64,000 nucleotides of DNA from Actinomyces weissii (GCF_016598775.1 NZ_CP066802.1:930001-994000); one strand, 5' to 3'. Positions 26,036 to 35,216 are shown, counted from the first letter of the stretch. The notes: a model not told the origin generated them from the letters alone. Program-made: numbers and translations.

Positions 26036-27484
26036 AGTCAGGTCCAGGTCGGCAGCCCGGTAGACCTGGACCGTAACGGTGCCCGCCGCCTCGTCCCGGA
26101 TATTGGTAGTCACTGCGGTTGAGGAGACCCCCACCGCCATCCGCGCCCCCAGAGAGGTGGTCTGCCCGCTGGTCGGGTCATATACGGCGAACTCGTACTC
26201 GCGCTGCTGCGCCGGGACCGAGGTGGCAGACGGGGCGGCACCAGCCGTGGGTGCTGTACCAGAGGGGCTGGCAACCCCTGACGGGACAGCGCCCGCCGTC
26301 GGGGCGCTACCAGTACCAGCCGTGGGTGCTGTACCAGAGGGGCTGGCGGGGGTGGCACCGGCCGTGGGTGCCGTGCCCACGGTACTGGGGGAGACCAGGA
26401 GCACCCGCCCGTCCGGCAGGTACTCCGAAGGCACCATGCCCGTCTGCCCCACCACCTGGTCCAGGCAGAAGGGCTGGCCCTGGGCGGGCAGCACCAGGTT
26501 CCCAACCACGGCCGCGCTGGCCGAGGCCTGCGCGTGGATGCCGTCCTCCCGCGCCAGCTCACAGCTGGGCACCTCCACCGGCACCAGCTCCGTGCCCTGC
26601 AGGCGGCTGACCGCCTGGGGGCTGGCCGTCACCACCAGGGGCGCCTGCCCCGGCTGGCTGAGCACCCGGAAGGGAGTCGACAGCTCCGCCACCTCCGTGC
26701 CCCCGCTCAACAGGGTCACGGAAGCCTGCCCGGACAAGGTGGACAGCAGCCTGCCATGCTTCTGGAAGATCTGCAGGTCCCCGCTGTTCCCGGCAGTCAG
26801 GTCCTCCCGGCTGGCGGTAGCCACCGTCATGCCCTCAGCCAGGTAGGTGGCCGAGACCAGGTTGCCGTCAGAGTCCGCCGGGTCCACCTCCACCCCGCCG
26901 ATCATCGTGGAGGCGTTCTTGAACACTGTGCCCTCCTTGGAGGAGGACAGGCTGATCTGTCCACTGGTCCCGGTGGCGGTGTCGAACCAGGTAACCGGGG
27001 AGGCGACCACCGCGTCCTTGTCAGTGTCAGAGTCGGTGGTGTACCAGTAGCCGACCGCGCCGATCCCGTCGTCCCAGCTGATGCGCGGCGTCAGGGCCGA
27101 CGGATCCGCCTCCTCTGGTGGGGTGACGGTGGCCTGCCAGGCCTCCGTACCGTCCCAGCGCAGGTGGCGCACGTCCAGGGCCTTGGTGCCCGGGTCCACG
27201 GTGGCCACGTAGGTCAGGCCGTTGTCGGACCAGTTGGTAAGCGAGTCCACTCCGGTGACCGCCGCGACCGGCTTGGCCAGCCCCCACTCACCCGGGCCGG
27301 AGGTCGGCAACGGGGTGGCTGAAGGAGAGGCTGGCTCGTTCGTGGTAGGCGCTGGTGCGGCCAAGGGGGATTCTTGCCCCGCACCGTTCCTGGCTCCGCC
27401 GGAGCAGGCGGCCAGGGCCCCGCACAGCAGCAGGGACGAGACCAGGAGCATCGGGGTGCTTCGTCTGGGACTCCGCATACGCAT
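26027..27484 (-). CDS. Secreted lipoprotein of unknown function with a Pro/Thr/Ala repeat linker
   Basis: 485 residues from ATG 27484 (AAGGA 5 nt upstream); an upstream ATG at 27502 would add six residues. A basic N-terminus and hydrophobic segment end in the lipobox LAAC with Cys27. Then a Pro/Ser/Thr-rich stretch, a folded part of about 330 residues with alternating beta-strand-like patterns (WSDNGLTYVATVDPGTK, WDDGIGAVGYWY), and a linker with the repeated unit SGTAPTAG. The last 60 residues look like another beta domain. The DNA behind the linker contains an exact 32-bp direct repeat (26241-26272 and 26316-26347). No family is recognised; a surface sensor or substrate-binding role is only a guess. 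Confidence 0.75.
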   Translation of the reverse strand: MRMRSPRRSTPMLLVSSLLLCGALAACSGGARNGAGQESPLAAPAPTTNEPASPSATPLPTSGPGEWGLAKPVAAVTGVDSLTNWSDNGLTYVATVDPGTKALDVRHLRWDGTEAWQATVTPPEEADPSALTPRISWDDGIGAVGYWYTTDSDTDKDAVVASPVTWFDTATGTSGQISLSSSKEGTVFKNASTMIGGVEVDPADSDGNLVSATYLAEGMTVATASREDLTAGNSGDLQIFQKHGRLLSTLSGQASVTLLSGGTEVAELSTPFRVLSQPGQAPLVVTASPQAVSRLQGTELVPVEVPSCELAREDGIHAQASASAAVVGNLVLPAQGQPFCLDQVVGQTGMVPSEYLPDGRVLLVSPSTVGTAPTAGATPASPSGTAPTAGTGSAPTAGAVPSGVASPSGTAPTAGAAPSATSVPAQQREYEFAVYDPTSGQTTSLGARMAVGVSSTAVTTNIRDEAAGTVTVQVYRAADLDLTQH

Positions 27485-27838
27485 GCCTTTCCTTCGTGTC
27501 ACCCGAGCGTCAGCAGCAGGGGCCGACGACGGTACGTGCAGTCGCGTGCAGCCGGGTGCTGGCCAGGCTCACAGGACGTTCCCGTCGGCATCAGCAGGAC
27601 GTTTGGCGGCGCCCGCAGCAGCAGCACCAGCCAGCCTCGGCTGCGTATTGACGCTACCGCAGGGGCAAAAGCAGGAGTCCAGCGACTCTTGCCCTGAGCG
27701 AAACCAAATCAGGGATCTGCTAGGCAGGCCCCAGCCCGCACCCAGACCCCTGTAGTCGCAGCACTTTCCCTGGGAGGTGGCTGGGCGTGCGTTCCACCCT
27801 GCGCGGCCCGGCCCCCGGGCGGCCAGCCGGGAGCCCCG
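27485..27838. other. 354-bp gap between the lipoprotein and the fhs remnant
   Basis: I see no gene here. On the minus strand this must hold the lipoprotein promoter. On the plus strand the reading frame of the fhs remnant stays open from 27698, but it has no ATG, GTG or TTG and no likeness to the FTHFS N-terminus before about 27842. No tetrahydrofolate riboswitch pattern was recognised. Confidence 0.5.
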
Positions 27839-27841
27839 GAG

Positions 27842-28327
27842 CAGGCCGCCCACTACGTCGTCGTCAGTGCTATCACCCCCACCCCGCTGGGGGAGGGAAA
27901 GACCGCCACCGCTATCGGACTGGCCCAGGGGCTGCGTCGCGCCGGGCACCGCAGCGTGCTCACCCTGCGGCAGTCATCAATGGGCCCAACCTTTGGGATC
28001 AAGGGCGGGCCCGCCATGTACGGGGCGGACGGCGTCAGCTGGGCCCCGGCCGCCGCCCGCCAGGTGGAGGCCTGGCAGGCCGAGGGCTGGGGGAGCCTGC
28101 CCGTGCTGGTGGCCAGGACCCCGCTGTCGCTGACGGCCGACCCGCAGGCCAAGGGCGCCCCCACCGGCTGGCAGCTGCCGGTGCGGGAGGTCCGCCTGGC
28201 CGCCGGGGCCGGGTACGTTTACGCGCTGTGCGGGTCGGTGTCCACCATGCCGGGCCTGCCCAGCCATCCGGCGGCCCATGACATAGACGTGGACCCGGCT
28301 ACCGGACAGGTGCTCAACCTGCGCTAG
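27842..28327 (+). pseudogene. fhs: Formate-tetrahydrofolate ligase remnant with large in-frame internal deletion
   Basis: The frame reads HYVVVSAITPTPLGEGKTAT and then GLAQGL, RQSSMGPTFGIKGG: the N-terminal ATP-site part of FTHFS, including the P-loop. It then jumps directly to AMYGADGVSW, LPVLVARTPLSLTADP, LPVREVRLAAGAGYVYALCG and TMPGLPSHPAA, the C-terminal end of the enzyme. About 160 residues remain of the usual 550 or so, so roughly 350-400 residues are missing between IKGG and MYGADGV without a frame change. No ATG, GTG or TTG precedes the homologous start. So it is almost certainly non-functional, yet its frame has no stop. Confidence 0.85.
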
Positions 28328-28466
28328 CCGCTGGCTGGGACGGGCCAGGGAACGGACGGGGACAGCCGGGGCGTACCAGCAGGCGGGCGAGGTTGGTTGG
28401 GGGCGGTACCACGGTCGCGGCCCGGGCCTGTCAGGAACCTCATCCCTGTGGGGCGCGGCGGCTGCG

Positions 28467-28472
28467 TAGACT
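28467..28472 (+). promoter_or_regulatory. -10 hexamer TAGACT of miaB
   Basis: TAGACT lies 4 nt before ATG 28477 and 7 nt before ATG 28480. The second spacing agrees with other leaderless genes here and decides the start; the open frame from 28393 is upstream read-through. Confidence 0.5.
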
Positions 28473-28479
28473 CCGCATG

Positions 28480-30132
28480 ATGACCACCACGACTGCCTCG
28501 ACGACCCCTGTGGACGCGCGTGCCGCCAGCCCGCTTCCTCGCACCTACCACGTGCGCACCCTGGGCTGCCAGATGAACGTCCACGACTCCGAGCACATGG
28601 CTGGCCTGCTGGAGCGGGCGGGCTACCGGCGGGTCGAGGAGGTGCCTGCCGCCGCCGCCCGTGCCACCCAGGCCGGCGACGGCGGGGCCGACGTCGTCAT
28701 CATCAACACCTGCTCGGTGCGGGAGAACGCCGCCACCCGGCTCTTCGGCAACCTGGGACAGCTGGCCGCCGTCAAGCGGGAGCGGCCCGGCATGCAGATC
28801 GCGGTGGCCGGCTGCCTGGCCCAGCAGATGGGCCAGGGCATCATCGACAAGGCCCCCTGGGTGGACGTGGTCTTCGGCACCCACAACCTGGACGTGCTGC
28901 CCGCCCTGCTGGAGCGCTCCCGCCACAACCAGGCGGCTGCCGTGGAGCTGGAGGAGTCCCTGAAGGTCTTCCCCTCCACCCTGCCCACCCGCCGCGAGAG
29001 CGCCTACGCCGCCTGGGTCTCCATAGCCGTGGGCTGCAACAACACCTGCACCTTCTGCATCGTGCCCTCCCTGCGGGGCAGGCAGCGCGACCGGCGCCCC
29101 GGCGAGGTGCTGGCCGAGATCGAGGCCGTGGCCGCCCAGGGCGTCACCGAGGTGACCCTGCTGGGGCAGAACGTGAACTCCTACGGGGTGGGCTTCGGGG
29201 ACCGGGGGGCCTTCGCCAAGCTGCTACGGGCCGCCGGGGCCGTGGAGGGGATCGAGCGGGTGCGCTTCACCAGCCCGCACCCGGCCGCCTTCACCGACGA
29301 CGTGATCGAGGCCATGGCCCAGACCCCCCAGGTCATGCCCAGCCTGCACATGCCCCTGCAGTCCGGCTCCGACCGGGTGCTGCGGGCCATGCGCCGCTCC
29401 TACCGCTCCGCCCGCTTCCTGGGGATCCTGGAACGGGTGCGGGCAGCCATCCCGGAGGCCGCCATCACCACCGACCTGATCGTCGGCTTCCCCGGGGAGA
29501 CGGAGGAGGACTTCCAGGCCACCCTCGACGTCGTGCAGCAGGCGCGCTTCGCCTCAGCCTTCACCTTCGAGTACTCCCCGCGCCCCGGCACCCCCGCCGC
29601 GGACCTGCCGCAGGTGCCGGTGGAGGTGGTCAAGGACCGCTACCGCCGCCTGGACGAGCTGGTGCGCCGCATCACCCACGAGGAGAACGTCAGGCAGGAG
29701 GGACGGGTGGTCGAGGTCATGGTGGCCCAGGGGGAGGGGCGGCGCGACTCCGCCACCGCCCGCGTCTCCGGCCGGGCCGCCGACAACCGCCTGGTGCACC
29801 TGGCCCTGCCCGCAGGCCTGTCCCCGCAGGACTACGCCGCAGGCGCGCCCCGCCCCGGGGACATGGTCAAGGTGCGGGTCACCCACGGGGCTCCCCACAA
29901 CCTGATCGCCGACTCCGCCCGCTGCGGCGGCGCCAGCGGCCCCGCCACCGGCAGCGACCTGCCCGTGGGGGAGCGCCTCTGGTACGACGACGGCCCCGCC
30001 CTGTTCGAGGTGCGCCGCACCCGGGCGGGCGACGCCTGGGAACGCCGGGAGCAGGAGGCCGCCAGCCAGCCGGAGCCGGAGACCGCTCCCGTGAGCCTGG
30101 GCCTGCCCAGCCTGCGCGTAGGCGCCCCCTGA
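28480..30132 (+). CDS. miaB: tRNA-2-methylthio-N6-dimethylallyladenosine synthase
   Basis: Radical-SAM methylthiotransferase of 550 residues acting on i6A37 in tRNAs, the product of MiaA. Seen: an N-terminal UPF0004 domain with cysteines in [15 protein letters not shown] and AVAGCLAQQ, binding one 4Fe-4S cluster; the radical SAM motif C186-x3-C190-x2-C193 in [13 protein letters not shown]; and a C-terminal TRAM domain near 410-480. The last 65 residues are a variable extension. miaA lies two genes downstream, the usual pairing in this chromosomal region. Confidence 0.95.
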   Translation: MTTTTASTTPVDARAASPLPRTYHVRTLGCQMNVHDSEHMAGLLERAGYRRVEEVPAAAARATQAGDGGADVVIINTCSVRENAATRLFGNLGQLAAVKRERPGMQIAVAGCLAQQMGQGIIDKAPWVDVVFGTHNLDVLPALLERSRHNQAAAVELEESLKVFPSTLPTRRESAYAAWVSIAVGCNNTCTFCIVPSLRGRQRDRRPGEVLAEIEAVAAQGVTEVTLLGQNVNSYGVGFGDRGAFAKLLRAAGAVEGIERVRFTSPHPAAFTDDVIEAMAQTPQVMPSLHMPLQSGSDRVLRAMRRSYRSARFLGILERVRAAIPEAAITTDLIVGFPGETEEDFQATLDVVQQARFASAFTFEYSPRPGTPAADLPQVPVEVVKDRYRRLDELVRRITHEENVRQEGRVVEVMVAQGEGRRDSATARVSGRAADNRLVHLALPAGLSPQDYAAGAPRPGDMVKVRVTHGAPHNLIADSARCGGASGPATGSDLPVGERLWYDDGPALFEVRRTRAGDAWERREQEAASQPEPETAPVSLGLPSLRVGAP

Positions 30133-30178
30133 GCCGGGCGGGCGGGGGCCGCAGGCGTGGCGGGGCTGATAGCAGCGC

Positions 30179-30585
30179 CTAGCCCGCCTGCCGCTGTCGC
30201 AGCAGCTCCAGCACCTCCACGGTCAGCGGCGCCAGCTCCGGGGAGGGCCCCGCCGTCAGCGGCACCCAGCGGATCTCAGCGATCTCCGCGCAGGGCCGCA
30301 CCCCCGCCACGAAGCCGTGCTCGAACACGGAGGCCACCAGGGTGGTCCCGGCCTCGTTGGCGGCCCAGGTGGTGAACACCCCAGGTCCTGCAGCGCCTGC
30401 GGGGACAGGTCCACGCCCAGCTCCTCCGCCGCCTCCCGCACCGCGGTGGACAAGGCGTCCTCACCCGGCTCCGGCTTGCCTCCGGGCAGCATGAAGCGCC
30501 CGGTACCCTGCTTGCGGACGGTCAGGACCCGCCCCTGCGGGTCCTGCATGACCACCGCGCTGACGATGATGCTCTCTGGGCTCAC
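30179..30585 (-). pseudogene. Nudix hydrolase gene with a one-base frameshift
   Basis: Read from GTG 30585, the protein begins MSPESIIVSAVVMQDPQGRV and holds the Nudix box GKPEPGEDALSTAVREAAEELGV. After QALQDLG the frame runs into unrelated residues. The next frame carries VFTTWAANEAGTTLVASVFE and the normal C-terminus ending near 30179. The break is at the run CCCC at 30379-30382 (GGGG on the coding strand); one extra G would restore DLGVFTTW. So it is either a real frameshift in a homopolymer or a sequencing error. TAGTCT lies 6 nt before the GTG. A restored protein would have about 135 residues, similar to MutT-type housecleaning pyrophosphatases. Confidence 0.82.
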
Positions 30586-30660
30586 GGGCAGAGACTAGCG
30601 CCCGCTCCAGCAGCCTCCGGCAGGGCCGGGTGCACGCACGGTCCTGGCTAACCTGGGGGA

Positions 30661-31620
30661 GTGAGAAAGCGCGTCGCCGTCGTCGGCCCCACCGCCACCG
30701 GGAAGTCTGACCTGGCCCTGGACCTGGCGGAGGCCCTGGGCGGCCCCCAGCAGGTGGAGCTGGTCAACGCCGACGCCTCCCAGCTCTACCGGGGCATGGA
30801 CATCGGCACCGCCAAGCTCCTCCCGCAGCAGCGTCGCGGCCTGAGGCACCACCAGCTCGACGTCCTGGACGTGCGCCAGGAGGCCAGCGTGGCCGCCTAC
30901 CAGCGCCACGCCCGCGCTGACCTGGCGGACCTGGAGGCCCGGGGGCGGCGCGGCGTCATCGTGGGCGGCTCCGGCCTGTACGTGCGGGCTCTCACCGACC
31001 ACCTGGACTTCCCCGGCACCGACCCCCAGGTCCGCTCCGCCCTGGAGCAGCGGGCCCTGGCCGAGGGGCCCCGTGCCCTGTGGGAGGAGCTGCGCCGCAC
31101 CGACCCCGCCAGCGCCGCGCGGATCGAGCCCGCCAACACCCGGCGGGTGGTGCGCGCCCTGGAGGTGGCCGCAGTCACCGGGCGGCCCTTCTCCGCCACC
31201 CTGCCCGCCTACACCGACGTCGCCCCCACCGTGCACCTGGCCCTGCGCCCGCCCCGCCCGGCCCTCAACCAGCGCATAGACGCCCGCGCCCGGGCCATGT
31301 TCGACCAGGGGCTGCTGGAGGAGACCGCCGCCCTGGACGCCCAGGGCCTGCGTGAGGGGCCGACCGCCAGCCGGGCCATCGGCTACGCCCAGGCGCTCGC
31401 GGTGCTCGACGGCGTGCTCAGCGTCGCGCAGGCGGTGGTCCAGACCGCCCAGGCCACACGCAAGCTGGCCTCCCGGCAGATCAAGTGGTTCCGTCGGGAC
31501 CCCCGCGTCCACTGGATCGACCTGGCCCTGGCGGAGGACGGCACCCTGCCCCCCGGGGAGTGGGCGCGCGTGACCGAGGAGGCACTGGCGCTGGTTCGGG
31601 CCGCAGACGCCGTCGCATAG
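30661..31620 (+). CDS. miaA: tRNA dimethylallyltransferase
   Basis: 319 residues; adds the dimethylallyl group to N6 of A37 in tRNAs reading UNN codons. Seen: P-loop GPTATGKS at 9-16, the substrate region NADASQLYRGMDIGTAK, VGGSGLYVRAL, and TRKLASRQIKWFRRD near the end. GTG 30661 is 6 nt after TAACCT (30649-30654), so leaderless. dapF follows after 9 nt and has its own TAGGCT hexamer. Confidence 0.95.
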   Translation: MRKRVAVVGPTATGKSDLALDLAEALGGPQQVELVNADASQLYRGMDIGTAKLLPQQRRGLRHHQLDVLDVRQEASVAAYQRHARADLADLEARGRRGVIVGGSGLYVRALTDHLDFPGTDPQVRSALEQRALAEGPRALWEELRRTDPASAARIEPANTRRVVRALEVAAVTGRPFSATLPAYTDVAPTVHLALRPPRPALNQRIDARARAMFDQGLLEETAALDAQGLREGPTASRAIGYAQALAVLDGVLSVAQAVVQTAQATRKLASRQIKWFRRDPRVHWIDLALAEDGTLPPGEWARVTEEALALVRAADAVA

Positions 31621-31629
31621 GCTTGGCGC

Positions 31630-32604
31630 ATGATCGACCAGCAGCTTGGAGGTTCCGCCTGGGCGGACCTGAGTGGCCTTGAGCTCCTCAAGGGGCACAG
31701 CACCGGCAAGGACCTCCTGCTGCTGATCGACCCCGACTGCCAGGTGGAGCTGGGGGCCGCGCAGGTGACCGCCCTGTGCGACCGGCGCGTGGGCGTGGGG
31801 GCTGACGGCTTCGTCCGGGTGGTGCGCACCAGCGCCCTGCCCGGCGCTGAGGGCTTCGCGCAGGCCGTGCCGGAGGCGGAGTGGTTCATGGACCACTACC
31901 TGCCCGACGGCTCCGTGGCCCCCGTGTGCGGCAGCGCCCTCCGGCTCTTCGCCCAGGTCCTGGACGCCCAGGGGCTGCAGCCGCTGGCCGACGGCGAGGC
32001 GGTGACCGTCGGCACCCGGTGGGGGGCGCGCACCGTCACCCGCAGCGGGGAGCTGTGGACCGTGGACATGGGGCCCGCCCACCTGCTCCTGCCCCCGCAG
32101 GCCGCCGCTGACCCCCGGGCGGAGGGCTGGGACACCCTGGTGGAGCTGCCGGGCCTGGCAGGCTACCGGGCCGCCCTGAGCCTGTCCCTTTCCGCACCCC
32201 ACACGGTGGTGGCCCTGGCGGAGGAGAGCGAGCTGGAGGCCGTGGACCTGAGCGGTCTGCAGGGCACGCAGGACCTGGACGTGGTGCCCCGCCCGGAGGA
32301 CGGCACCAGCCTGTCCCTGGTGGTTCCCCTGGGCGTGGAGGACACCGGCGGGCAGGAGGTAGGCCGGGCCCGGCTGCGGGCGCTGAAGCAGGGGGGTGGT
32401 GAGGACCCTTCTGGCGGGGACGGCGCCTGCGCCGTCGCCGTGGCCCTGCACGAGTGGGAGGGGGCGGGGGCGCCCCAGGACTACCTGCTGGAGGTCCCCG
32501 GCGGCAGCCTGGGCGTCCACGTGGGGGAGGACCCCTGGGCGCCCGGTGCCACGTTGCTGCTCACCGGGCCAGCCACCATCACCGGCCGGGTGGTCCTGGC
32601 CTGA
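31630..32604 (+). CDS. dapF: Diaminopimelate epimerase
   Basis: 324 residues; converts LL- to meso-diaminopimelate, the lysine precursor. The two catalytic cysteines are C100 in PVCGSALRLFA and C267 in GDGACAVAVA. The first motif reads CGS rather than the usual CGN(G), and the second GDGACA rather than GSGACA or GTGACA, so this is a diverged member. TAGGCT at 31618-31623, which includes the miaA stop codon, is 6 nt before the ATG, giving a leaderless start. The order miaB-miaA-dapF-hflX agrees with mycobacteria. Actinomyces walls often contain lysine or ornithine, so the main role may be lysine supply (inference). Confidence 0.9.
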   Translation: MIDQQLGGSAWADLSGLELLKGHSTGKDLLLLIDPDCQVELGAAQVTALCDRRVGVGADGFVRVVRTSALPGAEGFAQAVPEAEWFMDHYLPDGSVAPVCGSALRLFAQVLDAQGLQPLADGEAVTVGTRWGARTVTRSGELWTVDMGPAHLLLPPQAAADPRAEGWDTLVELPGLAGYRAALSLSLSAPHTVVALAEESELEAVDLSGLQGTQDLDVVPRPEDGTSLSLVVPLGVEDTGGQEVGRARLRALKQGGGEDPSGGDGACAVAVALHEWEGAGAPQDYLLEVPGGSLGVHVGEDPWAPGATLLLTGPATITGRVVLA

Positions 32605-32657
32605 GGACTGCCCCGCCACGCGGGCCCAGGCCTGCCCCGGCCACCGGCCGGAGAGAC

Positions 32658-34163
32658 ATGCACGAACCCGACCAGGAACCGAAACGACTTACTCACGTGT
32701 CTAAGCAGAACCAGTCAACGAGCCCAGCCGTAGGAGCAGCAGGCCAGGAGCTGCAGGCCCGGTCCGGAGCCGCCTCCGTGGCCACTACCGGACTGATGCT
32801 CTTCGCCCTGTTCTTCGGGGCGGGGAACCTGATCTTCCCCCCGGTGCTGGGGGCCAGTGCGGGCCAGAACCTGCCGGTGGTGATGGCGGGCTTCCTGCTC
32901 ACCGGCGTGCTCCTGCCCCTGGTGTCCCTGATCGCCGTGTCCACCTCCGGTGAGGGGGTCCTGGGACTGGCCAACCGGGTGGGTAAGCGCTTCGGGGCGG
33001 TCATGCCCGCTGTCGTCTACCTGGCGATCGGGCCGCTCTACGCCATCCCACGGGTGGCCACCGTCTCCTACGAGCTGGCTACCAAGCCGGTCCTGGCGCT
33101 GCTGGGCTACGCGGCGGAGGAGCATGTCCTGACGGTCTTCGGCTACCTGGTGGTGGACCCGGCCCTGGCGCTCCACGCGGCCGTGTTCTTTGCCATGACC
33201 CTGTTCCTGGCGATCACTCCCTCCCGGCTCGCTGACCGGGTGGGCCGCTACCTGACGCCGCTCCTGCTGCTGCTGATCGCGGTTCTGTGCGTGGCCGTGC
33301 TGCTGCACGAGCCGGTGGTGGAGCGCGGAGCGGAGCCAGGCTTTGACGTGAGCCCCTTCGCGACGGGCCTGACCCGCGGGTACTTCACCATGGACGTGCT
33401 CGGTGCCATCGTCTTCGGGCTCGTGGTGATCTCCGCGGTGCGGGAGCAGGGCTTCACGGGCACCAGGCAGGTCGTGCGCGCCACCAGCGGGGCCGCCGCT
33501 ATCTCCGCGCTGCTGCTGGGGCTGGTGTACCTGGGCCTGGCCCTGGTAGGCGCGCGGGTGGCGGGGGACCCGGGCAACGGCACCAAGCTGCTGAGCACGG
33601 CCGCCCAGACCTCCCTGGGGGTGTGGGGGACCCTGGTGTTCGCCGGGATCGTGCTGCTGGCCTGCGTGACCACGGCGGTGGGGCTGCTGGCGGCCTGGGC
33701 TGGCTACGCCACCTCGGTGCTGCGCCTGATCAGCTTTGAGCGGCACGTGGTGCTGGGCGCCCTGGTGTCCTTCCTGCTGGCCAACCTGGGGCTGGAGCTG
33801 ATCCTGCGCATCGTCTCGCCGGTCACCCTGCTGCTTTACCCGGCGGCTATCGCCCTGGTGGTGGTCACGATCCTGGACGGCGTGGCCCCTGGGCACCTGC
33901 GTCTGACCTATGTGGGGGCGACGGCGACCGCCAGCCTGCTCGGGGTGGTCTCCGCCCTGGCGGACGTCGGCGTCACGGCCCCCAGCAGCCTGCTGGCCCG
34001 CACCGGGCTGTGGAACGACGCCACCGGCTGGATCCTGCCCACCTTGCTGGTGGCCGGGGCCTGCCTGTGGCTGGACGTGCGGGCCGGCCGCTGGAGCAAA
34101 CCCGCCTCAGACATGTCCGGGGTGACCGAGCAGGTGGAGCGGGCTGTAACCGGCCAGGGCTGA
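32658..34163 (+). CDS. brnQ: Branched-chain amino acid:cation symporter
   Basis: LIVCS-family carrier (TC 2.A.26) of 501 residues that takes up Leu, Ile and Val with sodium or protons. Seen: LMLFALFFGAGNLIFPPVLG near residue 50, then about 12 hydrophobic segments, GPLYAIPRVATVSYE, and FGLVVISAVREQG. ATG 32658 is preceded by GGAGAG. This gives a longer, hydrophilic N-terminus of about 45 residues than is usual for BrnQ; GTG 32697 within the frame is an alternative start. It sits between dapF and a convergent methyltransferase gene. Confidence 0.9.
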   Translation: MHEPDQEPKRLTHVSKQNQSTSPAVGAAGQELQARSGAASVATTGLMLFALFFGAGNLIFPPVLGASAGQNLPVVMAGFLLTGVLLPLVSLIAVSTSGEGVLGLANRVGKRFGAVMPAVVYLAIGPLYAIPRVATVSYELATKPVLALLGYAAEEHVLTVFGYLVVDPALALHAAVFFAMTLFLAITPSRLADRVGRYLTPLLLLLIAVLCVAVLLHEPVVERGAEPGFDVSPFATGLTRGYFTMDVLGAIVFGLVVISAVREQGFTGTRQVVRATSGAAAISALLLGLVYLGLALVGARVAGDPGNGTKLLSTAAQTSLGVWGTLVFAGIVLLACVTTAVGLLAAWAGYATSVLRLISFERHVVLGALVSFLLANLGLELILRIVSPVTLLLYPAAIALVVVTILDGVAPGHLRLTYVGATATASLLGVVSALADVGVTAPSSLLARTGLWNDATGWILPTLLVAGACLWLDVRAGRWSKPASDMSGVTEQVERAVTGQG

Positions 34164-34363
34164 GCATCTGGCTGCGGGTCTGCCGGGCCGTGCCCGGAAC
34201 CGGCCGCTGGTGACGGCGCGCCGCCCGGCTGGCCGTCAGGCTCAGGGCCGGATAACGGCCTGGGTGCAGGTCCGGGCACCGTTCCGGGCGCAGCCAGCGG
34301 GCTCGCGGCGGCAACGGGCGTCCAGGACGCCGGGCTCAGGCCGTTGGCTTCCGGCCGCCCGGC

Positions 34364-34984
34364 TCAGGCGGTAGCCCGCCTCACCTGCAGCACCCGGAAG
34401 CCCTTGGAGGAGGCGGCTCGCTCCACCTCGTAGCCCTGCTGGGTGAGCCAGCGGGCCAGGGAGTCCGCGCCCAGGTTCCTGCCCACCACCAGCCAGGCGG
34501 CGCCGTCGTCAGCCAGCAGCGGCAGCCAGCTGGACAGCAGCCCGTGCAGCGCCTCCTTGCCGATGCGCACCGGCGGGTTGGACCAGATCAGGTCCAGGCT
34601 CCTGCCCTGGTCCCGCAGCTCAGCCAGCAGCTCACCGGCCTCCACCACCCGCACGTTCCTGTAGCCTGCGGCAGCGGCGTTGCGGGCCGTCAGCTCCAGG
34701 GCCCGCTCGTTGACGTCGGTGGCCAGGACCGTGGCCTGGGGGCTCTCACCGGCCAGGGCCAGCGTGATCGCCCCCCAGCCGCAGCCCAGGTCCAGGAAGG
34801 TCCCTGCCGACGCCGGGGCGGGCACGTGCTCCAGCAGCACCTGGGTGCCCTTGTCCAGGCGGTCGGTGGAGAAGACCCCGGCGGCGGTGGTGACCTGGAG
34901 CTCCCGGCCCCGGATCGTGAAGACGTGGCTGTGCTCCGTGGCCTCGGTGGTGGGGCAGGACGTGAAGTAGTGCTGATCGCTCAC
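34364..34984 (-). CDS. RsmC/RlmG-like class I methyltransferase
   Basis: 206 residues; SAM-dependent methyltransferase. Seen: motif I DLGCGWG at 65-71, and NPPVR at 136-140, the N-P-P-x-R form used by guanine-N2 rRNA methyltransferases such as RsmC and RlmG. The DUF-like N-terminal half of RsmC is absent, as in many Gram-positive members. GTG 34984 lies 6 nt after TACCCT on the minus strand, so leaderless. The target is unknown; an rRNA or tRNA guanine is likely. It is divergent from hflX. Confidence 0.85.
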   Translation of the reverse strand: MSDQHYFTSCPTTEATEHSHVFTIRGRELQVTTAAGVFSTDRLDKGTQVLLEHVPAPASAGTFLDLGCGWGAITLALAGESPQATVLATDVNERALELTARNAAAAGYRNVRVVEAGELLAELRDQGRSLDLIWSNPPVRIGKEALHGLLSSWLPLLADDGAAWLVVGRNLGADSLARWLTQQGYEVERAASSKGFRVLQVRRATA

Positions 34985-35187
34985 CCCACGAGGGTAATGC
35001 CGTGCCCCGCCTGCCTGACCCGCCAGCGGCCGGGGCGGTGGCTGCGCGGTCAGTGAGGGGGACCTGCGGCCCTGCGCTCGGGGCCCGCCCCGGTACGCCG
35101 GATGCCGGGTCCGGGCCGAGGCTCTGTGGCCTCTGCCCCGCGCGGTCAGGCTGGCCCGCGGCAGCCAGCGGCGCTACGATGCCGCCT
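34985..35187. other. Divergent intergenic region before the hflX leader
   Basis: GC-rich gap with the methyltransferase promoter at its left end and a TACGAT hexamer at 35175-35180 at its right end. The latter lies 7 nt before a short ORF that belongs to the hflX leader. No other gene is visible. Confidence 0.5.
35175..35180 (+). promoter_or_regulatory. -10 hexamer TACGAT of the hflX leader
   Basis: TACGAT is followed after 7 nt by ATG 35188. The same hexamer precedes AGCS 4 at the same kind of distance. It implies that the hflX transcript begins at or next to the ATG of the leader ORF. The -35 is weak (CTGGCC, 18 bp upstream). Confidence 0.5.
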
Positions 35188-35211
35188 ATGTGGATTCTCC
35201 GTATGCGCTGA
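35188..35211 (+). CDS. Seven-residue leader peptide MWILRMR before hflX
   Basis: ATG TGG ATT CTC CGT ATG CGC TGA begins 7 nt after a promoter hexamer, so it would be translated as a leaderless ORF. It ends in Arg-Met-Arg, a +X+ motif. In known macrolide-responsive leader peptides such as ErmDL, ribosomes stall at +X+ motifs. A perfect GC hairpin begins 6 nt after the stop. A ribosome stalled near codons 5-6 would cover about 15 downstream nucleotides and reach the left arm. All this is inference from sequence layout. Confidence 0.5.
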   Translation: MWILRMR

Positions 35212-35216
35212 GCCGG

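Noticed and set aside
27485..27841. Tetrahydrofolate riboswitch upstream of the fhs remnant
   Set aside because: No conserved riboswitch core was recognised, and the remnant has no start codon to regulate.
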